A stretch of 64,000 bases of DNA, from the NCBI GenBank assembly GCA_947652115.1, contig OX393569.1, positions 18,694,330 to 18,758,329 of the forward strand, read 5' to 3'. This document shows positions 22,501 to 34,700 of the stretch, one piece after another. Position 1 is the first letter of the stretch. Every line of letters begins with the position of its first letter. This stretch comes from Blastomussa wellsi (taxonomy: Eukaryota; Cnidaria; Anthozoa; Scleractinia; Plerogyridae). Position numbers and translations under genes: made by a program. The notes under the pieces were generated by a model that made no database searches, was not told the origin of the DNA, and saw nothing but the letters and a program-made list of their open reading frames with translations.

Positions 22501-25500
22501 TAGAATCCCGTTTACCGCTTCTTGAATATGCCTGCTAAGCGCCTGGTGCCTAGGGCTTCCTGGGACGTAAAGGTTGTCAGTCCAGAGTTTATTTTCGTAA
22601 CGAATGAGAATCAAGTATTCTGTAATGCCTAAAAGTTAAAAGAAAGAGTTACTGAGTTATGTATTGAACAAGCTGGCGTGTTTATGCAAACAGTGATTTT
22701 TATTCGGAGCTAACGTCAAGTGATTTAGTCATGTTTCCCTTAGACTATCTGAAAGTCCCTCGTCTTGTTTATTCAGTACCCTTCTGCCCTAAAATTCATG
22801 AGGTCGTCTTGTGGCAAGTCTATGTTTCCCTCTACTGACAGCGTAAATTGTGCCAGGGGTAAATTTACTTTCCGTTACTTAGTGAAAACTGCTTCTGACG
22901 CAAACGTTTTGTTGAATCTACTTAACGTGGGTGCACACAAGTTGCGAAAGAAAGACAGTTGTGCTTATCAACCCGTATCAACTTTCGTTGACCTGTCTTG
23001 GGTGACCAAAAAGGTGAGAATCTGGCGTTGACTTGCGTGTAAATTTGAGATCCGTCTCGTAAAGGAAACTCGTCTTAAGACGGAAAACTCATCTAATATG
23101 AATCCAGTGAAGGACGAGTTTCCCGTCGCAAATTTATCCTTCCATTTTCCCGTTCCAGTCAGACGGACAAATCAATGAAAACTGTCTTCAATTCACATTA
23201 GGTGTGGAAATAAGGTGAAATAAAGACAGGTTTTAGTTTATCACGGTAAAAAGACTGGAACTAGAAATTTGGGATTTAAATGGAATGGCAACCTGGCCTC
23301 ATACTCGTCCTAGTCTCCTACGTTTCATTTTACTTTCTTCAATTTATGCTAATTTTAAGACGTCTGCACCGTCTTTAAATTTATAATATAGACGTCATTT
23401 TGAAAGACGTAATTCCGTCTGAAACGAGTTTCCCGTCCTCTAGTATGAATTCGGCTAATGGCTAACAGCTCTCTCGATATTTTTATCCTCAGAAAGGCAA
23501 AGGAGGGGGACAACTTACCTCTGAGGGGTCGCTTGCAGATGAACCCTCTTGCTCCATCGCACGGTTTGTACCTCCAATTAAAGTTAGTGAAGATGACGCC
23601 GCATTTTTTGCCAGGAAAATTCCTCTGGTAGTAATCCCAGTTCATAAAGTGAGGTTCGCTGCCGTCTAACCATGACATCACTCCGTGATTATTTAAATCA
23701 CTTACACCAATCCAGGCATCGGAAGCGCCACCTGAGGTCTGTATACGAAAAGTGAAAGCCGTTCATGGTGCTGCACGAGTTTGCGGGCTGCGCAAATAGT
23801 TTCGGGACGGACCATCAGAAAAGTGATAGGGGAAAGAGGTGGGGAAAATAGAAAAAAAAATTCATGCAAGGTTAGGTGACTGAAAAATAATCAGGCAAAG
23901 AAGAAGCGAGTGAATTGCACTGTCGGATTGACAAATTGTACCCGACTGACAGAACATTTGGCTGGCACTTTACACAGCAGTTTTCTTGATCCTGATTTAG
24001 TCCTCATTCACCTCATTTTCTCTACAATTAGGAAAACGGACATTTTTCCTTTCCATGTTGATGCATTTTGCCTTGTGTGTATACTGGGTTCCAAACACCC
24101 TTACAGAAAAACCCTTATGGATAACCATGGCTTAAAAGTGCTAAAATCATGTGCTATAAACACGCATCCTGCTGAATGATTAATCTTTTGTATTTTATTA
24201 GAAAGCACATGCAGAGTTTTGAAAGTCTCGACATAAAAGAAAGAAGCGAGAACACACATACCAGTCTCGTCATATACAGAAATATGATCTATCTTGTAAT
24301 CATTGTGATAGACATATAGATCGACATCCCAATTATCACGCATTATGCGTGATTCTCACGCCTGCGGGTTGAAAACGTCGATCTGACGCGTACTCACGCG
24401 TCCGAACCAATTTCTCACGCCTCGCTGAACAATTTGTGATATTACAGCCTCGACTGTCACAATTTTTAATGCAAGAAAAGAAACGTTCGCCTGAATGACA
24501 GTTCTTCACCCGAATTTCCCGATTTTAACGGAAAAAGTTCTTGGGGCAACGTTTCTACGGCGTTGTGTTTGACAAATACATCCAGGGACTGAGACCCGGA
24601 AATCTTCGGACTGTCTTCGGAAGTGTTCGGAACGATATCGGGACCATCGAACCCAGGACCGCTCGACCAAGAGGCAGCGCACAAACCATTCTCGTCCCCA
24701 GAGCCACTTGTCCCTCTTCGCCTGCTGGGCCTGTGCAGGAGAAACAAGTGGCTCTGGGGACACACGATTTGACTCGCTTAAATCAAACAAAGGGAGTCCA
24801 TTCACATCAGCCTTTTTAAAATCCGAAATCATTGGCACGTTTAAAACAGTAGGCGTGATTAGACTCCCTTTGTTACATTTAGGCCAATCAAATCATGTGT
24901 CCCTAGAGCCACTTGTTCCTCTTGCACAAGCCCAGCCGGCTAAGAGGGACAAGCGGCTCTGGGGACGAGAATGTGCACAAACCACAAGGCCTCGGCACCT
25001 TTTACGTCAAGCCTCTAACTAGTTACAAATATTTATATTTGTGACGTACCAGAACAGTTCTTATGAAAAGGTCTTCAGTTTCACTGTTCACGGACGCCAG
25101 TGTAGAAAAATCTGCGGCGCATTTCTCCGACGCTTGAACCCAGTTCACTGGACCCGGGAAATATTTGTAGCATACGTTATCGGACAATTTGTAGCCATCA
25201 GGACACTTCGCTGCAACAAAAGTGTAGTCACGACACATGTTAGGGGGGTTTCTTTATCGCTGGTTAGGGGATGGTAATGTAACGTGTGGGAGTTCCGTCG
25301 TAGCAGGGAGATTGATATATGGGAATAGAAAGCAAACAGAGGTGACAAATATTACAAATAGACTACGCATGGTCTAAAACTTAAACTAATTTACTGGACG
25401 TTTCGTATGCTACAACATAAATACAGAAAGCCTACTACTTCCCTTTCATTAATTTTAAAAAACTAAAATGACTTGACTTTTCGGTGGGTCTATTCGATAT

Positions 25501-28500
25501 ATTTTGACATTAGGGTTAGACGACTCGGTTTTAAACTATAGTCTTCCCTACCCCTATGCTCGGGCGGAGTCTTCCCATGTGGTCAACTATATGAAGTACC
25601 TCGCCACTGCCATATTTGTAGCGGAGTTAGAAGAGGAGCCCAGCTACCTACCCCCTCCCCCCGTTTTGTTAAGATCTAATGAAGCCGAATGGCCATTTTT
25701 TTCGACAACGCCCCCTCCTTATCTCAGGGTCTGAAAGAATGGACCGCCTCCTTATCTGAATGTCTAAAAATAATTAATGACCGCGCAAATTATAGAAACA
25801 AACAGGAAAAGAATTATCTTACAGGGTCCTCTTTTCCCAACGCCGCTACCTGAAAAAGAAAGAGAAGAATTGTCTTTTTATCTAGCATGGTTTTACCCAT
25901 GCGTTTTCACGTTCAGATGGTTTGGCCATCTACATTTTGCTTTGCGAGACTTCACCACGACACTTCTTTGTCCTCTTGCTCCCCGAGACACGTGATATGG
26001 CAACGCGTGATTCGGGGGGCAAGTAAGTTCAACGGAACTTTATAAAGTGCACGGGTCATTAAAATTATATTTGGTCTGGCGTTCGCGTTGGTTCCATTTA
26101 AAATTTGTCCACCGTGCTGACGAGTCCCAGTAAGGGCGAAACAGCTGTCCACGGTTGCAGCCTTGCTTTATCGGTTTTGGTCATGTTGATGTCTGGCAAA
26201 AAAAATTTCTACGTAGTGCCAGCCTTGCAGTTTTAATTTTGTGTATGTTACAGTTTATTTTTGGCTGACTAGGTCTCTTGCAGATCCTACGTAAGTCAGC
26301 AGCATTATCGTTTGCGGTCCTTAGCAGTTTTCATTTCTGCACAGAGAAAGGCCCAATGTGAGTAGGAGATTTTATTTTCCATCTAGTTTAGCAGACGATG
26401 ACAACAACTCTTTCTGGGCTCCAGATCTTGTTATTGCCATATTTTCCCCTTTTTGTTTGTGCAAAACCATCTCTGTAGATGGCTGCAAATAAATTGTTGT
26501 TTTGCTTTTGTTGCATAACAATTCTTGGTTTTCATGCGACGTCATCAAATTCTGAAATCAAAATTCGCTAGGCCTAGTTCTACTAAATTTTCGTTGCTAC
26601 TTGGTGTACGGCTCACTAAAAATATATATTTTCGCAAATTTTCAGCTCGATAGTACCCTTCGTTTTGAAAACATGGCATCTTGAATATTTGAGTTCTGGG
26701 CCGTATGTGACATGAAGCAGAGAACCGTGACAAAACTGTTTTATGGTGTTTATGTGCAAGTATAATAGCTCATTGGCCAAAAGTAGTCGCTATTATAACA
26801 CAATTGCTTTCCAGATGGTTTCGCGTGCATTACGGCGGCCATATTTGTGCCCCCCGAAGGACACAAATGTGGCGTCTCCGTACTACACTCTCTGAATTTC
26901 TAAGCTTCTGTAGTTGAATTGTTTCGAATTTAGTTTTTGATAGCGTGACAGTGAAAACCACCTAGTAGTTTTAATTGGCCGTGACGTAAAAACTCGCGCC
27001 TAGTTCTGTGTGTCGCTGCCATTATATTATGTAATTGTTATGCAATATCAGGGGAGGAGCCAGGGTCTTTCAAAGGGGGGGGGGGGGTTCACACTGTATG
27101 TCAGTATGTTGATTCTTTGGATTTGCGCGTTTTCGCCACTTGAACATTGTATGTTATTTACTTTAAAAACGTCTCACAAAGTGGGAGGAGGGGAATTGAG
27201 GGGTCACGGGTACCCCAGGACCCCCCTAGCTACACCCCCACGCTAGTTTAAATACACGATCGAGATTAACACGACATCACAGCAGAGTACCAACTCTCTT
27301 CTCCTAGCTTTAACCATGAAGATCATTTGTGCAGCTTATCAAAAAACAGGTACTAAATCAATCGCCAAAGCCTTGCGGCACCTTGGATACACGGTATTTG
27401 ACTGGGAAGAGCAAGCCTTTGACTTTCTGGACCATTGGGTCGATGTTTTCCAAAATGGAGTCAAGCCAGATGTAAAGCGTGTTTACCAGAATGCTGACGC
27501 GGCCACTGATTTGCCCGGGTGTTTCTTCTACGAGGAAATCCTGGAAGCTTTTCCTGACTGTAAAGTGATTCTAAGCGAACGAGACGAAGATTCGTGGGTA
27601 AACAGTTGGGTCCGTCAACTGGAAACGATATACGCTCAACGATCCAAGTTTGCGATCATATTATTGTTGTTATCACCAACAATGAGGAAAATACGTGACA
27701 TTTTTCGTTCTTACCAGGATGCTGCCTTTGGCTCCAGTAACCCCAAGTCCACCTATGTTTTCAGAAAGCGATATCGCATCCATAACCACCGTGTAAAATC
27801 CATTGTTCCCGCTGTTGGTGTACAACGTAAAACAAGGATGGAAACCCTTGTGTGATTTCTTGGAGTGCGAGATCCCGACTGTTGCCTTCCCACATGAAAA
27901 TATCAACGCTGAAATCATTGATTCGATCAAAATGACTAGATTCGCCCGGCGCGTAAAATGGGAGATCCAGAGAGGTTTCTATGCAATCGTTTCAGTTTTT
28001 ATAACAATTGTAGCAACATTCCTGGTGTTCTGGTTAAATCAGTGATTGGATTTACCTCATGGTAAAAACATAGCGAATTAACTTCAAGTTTGTCGGATGT
28101 CAATTCATAAAAGCTCCTTAAACTTTTGCCGGGCGGGCAAGGGAAACAAGGGGAACGAAGGCTTTCCTTTTCTCGCCTTAGTCCCTCCCCCCCCCCTTCC
28201 TTTTTTCCTCGCTCGCCCGCTTTCTTCGTTCGCCCTCGACTATTCGAGAGCCTGGAACAGGTTAGATTTAGGTGTGTTAGGCGTACAGATCATTTTCTAA
28301 GAGTTACAATCTGTAGTAATTATATATTGGAATAACCAGAAACGTTCTCTCAATATAGTGGACACATTTCTCGGACACTAGATGAAGTCACGGAAGGTTC
28401 GATTCCATGTGATTCGAGTCGTTCGCATATGTCAATAGAGCCGATATAATTTGTACTTCTCTAGTTAAAAAATGCGATTGGTGTTTAGACCTGTTTAGTA

Positions 28501-28670
28501 CTAATATCCTGCTCAATCAGTGTTGCGGTATATCCTACTCGGTAAATATAGCATATAATATAGTAATATGCATACTCAAGTGTCACATATGACTACTCCT
28601 TGCATGGACAGATTGAACAACACAAGCTATCGATGAACCGTGACGTGAAAAGGTCAACTATATGTTTTAG

Positions 28671-28715
<45 letters not shown>

Positions 28716-31700
28716 GTATAACAATATAATTTGGTTTTATCAACTGGTTGATAATGTCAATTGGCCACCGTAAAAAGATTCAAGAGCTGACGTTTCGAGC
28801 GTTAGCCCTTCGTCGGAGCGAATCAAGGAATTGTGCGTCGTGTGTTTTTATATATAGAAAGATGGAGCTTCGCTATTGGATGGTGCCTGGTAACGTGAAA
28901 ACTTCGGAATAAATTAGTTGAATGAAAAGCGTTCGTTGATACCGTGAGGAATAAGAGTGCCGATTTGAAAAATAAATTTTTGTTCTAGAGTTTTACGGCT
29001 TTCCGTGTTTCCTTGGTGAAGGGAAAGGCTGCAGACTGTCATATGTTGCTTAGAATGATTTGGGAGATTGAAGTGTCTCGCGACCGGTTTCGATGCATTT
29101 TTGGCGTCTTTCTCTACGTCACGAAGGTGTTCTCGGAATCGGTCACCAAGTCGGCTCCCTGTTTCGCCGATGTATAACTTTTTGCAAAGAGTGCAAGTTA
29201 TACAGTAGATGGCATTGGCTGAGGTACAGGTGAAATGATCAGTGATTTTGATAGATCACTTGGGTCCCGATATTTTGTCAACGTTTGTTCGGAATGCTTC
29301 GGAATGCTTCCCCGCGAATTTGTGTATTGTAATGGTCTTCAAAAGTGAATAAATAATATATTTCATCTCGCATGAAACCCCTCTCTAACTTTTATAGCTT
29401 TGTCAAATGACGTTTAAGTATCAGAATCGCGTTCTCTTCCATATATTATAAAATCTCTTTTTCACATAGCTTGCTCGGGACCGTACTCGGTCTTTTCTGT
29501 ACTGTCAGACCACGGGCCGACATTTTCCCAGTACGGCCCTCTCGCTTGGTTATTATATTAAAATGTACCCCTCACCCCCCACCCCTCATATTATTCACTT
29601 GTTGCTACCACGTGCATAGCGACGGCAACAAAGACGAAATGAAGCCCGTTGAGTTCGAGTTCTTTTTCAACATTATATTAGCATTAACCAATAAGAACTC
29701 TGTATTTCATAACATTTATCTTCTGTGATCTGCTAGTATGGAGACAGCAGAACCTAGAAAATTTACTGTTTCATTCCAGCTCCATTATACTTGTTTGATT
29801 ATTATACTGCTGTTTACCCAATTATCCTAACGCGTGCATAAAGTGAGAAAGTCACAAGTCATACAACAATTAACAGTCACACTATTGGGTACTTTACTTC
29901 ATCCTCTCAAATCAAGGGCAAAAAGACAAAGTCTGCGTCGAGCCTAGTGGCCCATACCGCCGGAGCTTATCCCGGTTTCCTTAGCATGAAGCGACTGGGA
30001 GTATTTCTCCGTGTCCAGCGCATGAACCATTAGGCCACCGCGCCTCCCTCAAGGAACTGGTCATTAATTACAAGGGATAAGGCACAGATAAATGACATGG
30101 TTATCCTGACCCAATAATTGTTTCCTTATATGTAAGAACCAGTTGAATTTATCAGGCTGAATCGGTTGTTATGTATATGGAGTTCTTTTTATCAGCCTGG
30201 AGGTTCTTATTCATTTGTTCTTTTATGTGGGTTTTTACTGTATTATAGATACCGCAATGGTAATTATTTTGATTGACCTCCCCCTTTGTAAGCCATATTT
30301 TTCGGATGCCCCTACCCCTTTGAAGCCATATGTTTGGAGATGCCCCCACTAAATTCCATTCCCTCCCACTATCGCATAAAAAAATGGACAGTTTCTTATT
30401 TCAAACATTTTGCATTTGAAGTAATTTTTGTTCATAGTAAGAAATTGACTATAAAATGTTTCAGCAAGCAACCGCGGGCGATTTCTTAATATCAACGAAG
30501 AAACATATCAGTAATGTCCTGTTGTTGTGTTATTTTATTTCGCCTATCTTTAATTTACGAGAACTGAACACAGAAAGGCTAACCGTATCGTTGGGATTAA
30601 CTATATATTTCCTTTCCAATATTTCTTAAGGCACTGCCTGACTTCTTCAGGGAATAATTTACACTGTCTTTTTGCTCCGATTTAGCAACCACCAAGAATG
30701 TAACATACAAAGCAAAGTTTGACTTTTTTTCTCAAGGGGCTCGTGCATGACATGACAGTGACCGCTAAATCCCGGGCACTCCCTTCTGAACGAATGCAGG
30801 CCTCTCTTCATTTGAATGCCTTTGAACTTAGACGTCGTTGAGTTCGGTTCTGTCCTCGTGTACTGGTGCACAAGGGAATAACCATTGTTTTTTCTTTGTT
30901 TAGGAGTCATTGGTTAGCTGTTGTGTTTGTTGGGTCTATTGTGTCGGCTCTTGTGAACCGGTACACGAGGACAGAACATTGAGTTCGGTATTAGCCGAAC
31001 GTCACTTAGTAAAACCCAATAGCCAGAACAGTTATTACAGTAAGAACGACAACTGAACCGATGACAAGAGAGCCTCTCTGGACTTCCCGATTCACCTGTC
31101 GACCCCATCTGGTCATGGGAAGTGTGTCAGTAATTTCAGCGTTGATATTTTCATGTGGGAAGGCAACAGTCGGGACCTCGCACTCCAAGAAATCACACAA
31201 CGGTTTCCATCCTTGTTTTACGTTGTACACCAACAGCTTGTCAGCGGGAACAGTGGACTTAACACGGTGGTTGTGGATGCGATATCGCTTTCTGAAAACA
31301 TGTTTGGACTTGTAGTTATGCGAGCCATGAGCTGCATCAACGTAGGAATTAAAAACGTACCACATTTTCCTCCATGTTGGCGACAACATGGCCACGTACT
31401 CGGATCGTGTATCTAATATGGATTTCAGTTGACGAGCCCAGCTTTTAACCCACGAATCTTCGTCTCGTTCGCTCAAAATCACCTTGCAGTCAGGAAAAGC
31501 TTCCAGAATTTCCTCGTAGAAAAAGCATCCGGGCAGATCCACAGTTGCATCAGCATTCTGGTAAACTTGTATCACATCTGGCTTGGTGCCATTTTCGAAA
31601 ACATCTACCCAGTGGTCTAGAAAGTCCAATGTTTGCTCTTCCCAGTCAAATACCGTGAAGCCAAGGTGCTGCAAGGCTTTGGCGATTGATTTAGTGCCTG

Positions 31701-34700
31701 TTTTTTGATAACCTGCACAAATAATCTTCATGAGTAAAGCTATGAGATGTGACTTGGACCTCGGCTTGTTACCTTTGTGGTGTCTCTCAAGTTAGTCGTC
31801 GGTGTTTCTACTCTGGTGTGGCATCGCTTGGAACATGCCACGTCAAATGCTTCATGAATAGGGATACAGGAGTCTCAATGGAAGATATATTTGAAAGCAA
31901 ACGCTTAAAACTATTGTTTTTTTGACAGTTGATCGTAAACGGATGATGACTTTTATTGGCTGAACGCGGGGGCTGAATTGACGTTTGACGGTTTCCCATT
32001 TTTGTTGGTTGCATGGTGATAAACACTGTAGAGTATTTTCACACGCGTGTCACATAAGAACTCAGTAAAAAACCTTACCGAGGTAAACAATAACCGAGGT
32101 AAACCTGTCATCAATTACGATTACGATAAAATCGAATTGACCTCAGAACTGAGGCCATAGTACTGATGAGGCATCTGTGGCAGATATTGTTGATTGTACT
32201 GGTGTTTAGCGATTGTTGCAGTGCGTAGCGAAATGGCGAATACGTGGAATTTGCATCTTCCCTGACGAAATAATAGATCGAGAATAAATACAGAGAACCA
32301 ACGGAAATTGCAACAAGATAGAAATTATAATGACGCGAACAAATTAGCAATACAATGATGTTAAATTAACCTCTCGAGTTGTCCGTTGTCGTTTTTGCCA
32401 TGACTCGTACGCAGATAAAATCTGGACGCCACAGGATGCCACAGGATGTGAAATGCCTACGCGACCGCAAGCGGATATATCTGTCATCTCGACCTTGGTT
32501 ACCGACCTAAACCATGCCTGATCGCAGGGTTAATCGAATGTTTACCTCGGACGATGTTTAACATGGTTGGTAGTTGGCGTTTTACAGTCACAAAATATTT
32601 ACCTAGGTAAGTAAACTCCAAAACCTTGGTAAAACGCTCAAGCATAAACACGGTTTCAGTGGATAGAGCACCCGCCCGGTGTTCGGGAGGTCATGGGTTC
32701 GATTCCTGTCGGGGACTCAGAATTTTTCTTTGTCCCACGCTCATGTCATGTTGATTAATTAATCTTTCACATTAAATTTACCGACCTGAAAATTTGCCAT
32801 CACTCTCATTTCTCAAAAACTGTTTTACATATTTGCCGTGTGGCCGCCGTGACGTCATGTGAAAGCACTCTTAGTTCTTTATCTGTATTAATTTCTGTGA
32901 ACAATACTTGAATTTAACCATTGTTATGAAAATGAAGTCGAGGTTTTAATATTTCTGCATTCTTGCATGCGTTTCTATAGTTGTTTTACAATGGTATAAG
33001 GTAACCATAATTTTCTAAGTACATTCAACTCACGAACTCCCTTATACTGACTATTTTTGTGTATGTATATGATACTTGGCTAATTCTTTCTCCGCAAAAC
33101 TCATTCTTATGTAGAAATTTGTCGTCTTCATAAGGGTCGTAACTATGTTAAGTTAAATAAGCCCTCGGAAGCACAAAGTTTGACATTTTTGTGTACCTTT
33201 TACGAAGTGAGCTACATTATGAAATCGTCTGAAAATTGTTTGTTTGAACACGAGAGTCGAGCGCCTTTCATCACTGTCGTTGTTGCGTTATATTGAAGCG
33301 TGTCGTCCCAAATACGATGAAGTTTATAAATTCAAGAAGGGAAAATGTATACAGCACAAGTATCAAAGCAGAAAGCAAAACACGCTAGGCAGCTTGGAAG
33401 GTCAAATAAAAAGTTCTTTTTTAACAACAACAATATTTTTATTACGTTCTTAATAAAGTTTCAATCGCCTGGCTCCGCAGGTAGCATAGGCTCGATTTCC
33501 GCCCCTCTCTAGAGTCCAGTTTTCGTCTTCGGTTCTTGAACGGCTTCTGGTAATCGAGCCTACAGGTAGCAGTGTTAATCGAGGCGGGCCGGGATAATCA
33601 GAGAAAGCAGAAAATACGCTCTAAAGATTTACACTATAAAAATGAAAATAAATAAGCATTTCATACCTTAACAGAATGAGTCTGCAGTAGCCCAGAAGCA
33701 GCTATATGTAATTAAGGTTGGCAACGCAGTAGGTTATGTGAGGTAAATAAATAAGACAAAAATGGACGTCGTCGTCGTCGTCGCGTCGCAGGGCGCAAAC
33801 ACCCGCGATACATGCTACTAGCCATGTCGACCATGAAAACCTGAATGCACGGTTCTCTTATTTCTATGCATACACGATTGTCCTTCTCCTATGGTTATGG
33901 GGCTCCGCTTGACTCGTATCGTGTGAATCGTATATCGCATATGGGATATCACGCTTCAATATAACGCAACAAAGCGTGAGCCATGCAAACCTCTACCTTA
34001 TGTAATAGCTTTGTAAGTAATATTAAAAACGCATTGTAAATAGACCAATGTACCATAAGTGATATACGTATTTGTATCTTAGTCGTGTTAGTACTCCATT
34101 GTAAGTAGTATTTATTGTTGCAGCAGAGTACTGTTTCTTTTTTTTTTTTGTATTGTAATGTAAGTAATTGTGTCGCATTAAAATTTATTAAAAAAAAAAA
34201 AAAAAGCGTGAGTCTCACACAAGCTTCAGATTATTATTTTATCACTTTGGCAAGGTTATACTGATGCTATACTGTTCTAACCGAAAAATCGCCCGCGATT
34301 TTAACGTTCCAAAAACGTTTCTTTTACACATACACATGTACGCACTGCGGACCTATTTTTGATAGCTTTTGATAACTTCATACAATTCCAAGGGGACAGA
34401 CCACGATATCAATGTTTACTCCTGTAAAATATATCTAATTGCCATCACCGTTCATCAGTAGGAGGCCTAAAATGCTTCTAATCCGTTTGGATCCGTTCCG
34501 GACCGGTTCCTGAACGGTCCCGTGTATGTAAACAGAAGTCTATCCGGTCCGATTTTCATTTGGAACCGGTCCCGTATAAATATAGCCTAAAAAAACAAAA
34601 CACGCGCACCAAATACGAAAATACGCGCGCGCGCGTTCCTGGATAAAAATAAGGGAAGCGGAACGGAACCAGCGCGAACAAAGCCAACCTAAAAATTACA

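Noticed and set aside
32650..32730. tRNA-like sequence (GATAGAGCACC ... GGGTTCGATTCC)
   Set aside because: Lacks a proper acceptor stem; the same tail recurs at 61320-61405, so it is a repeat fragment and not a tRNA gene.
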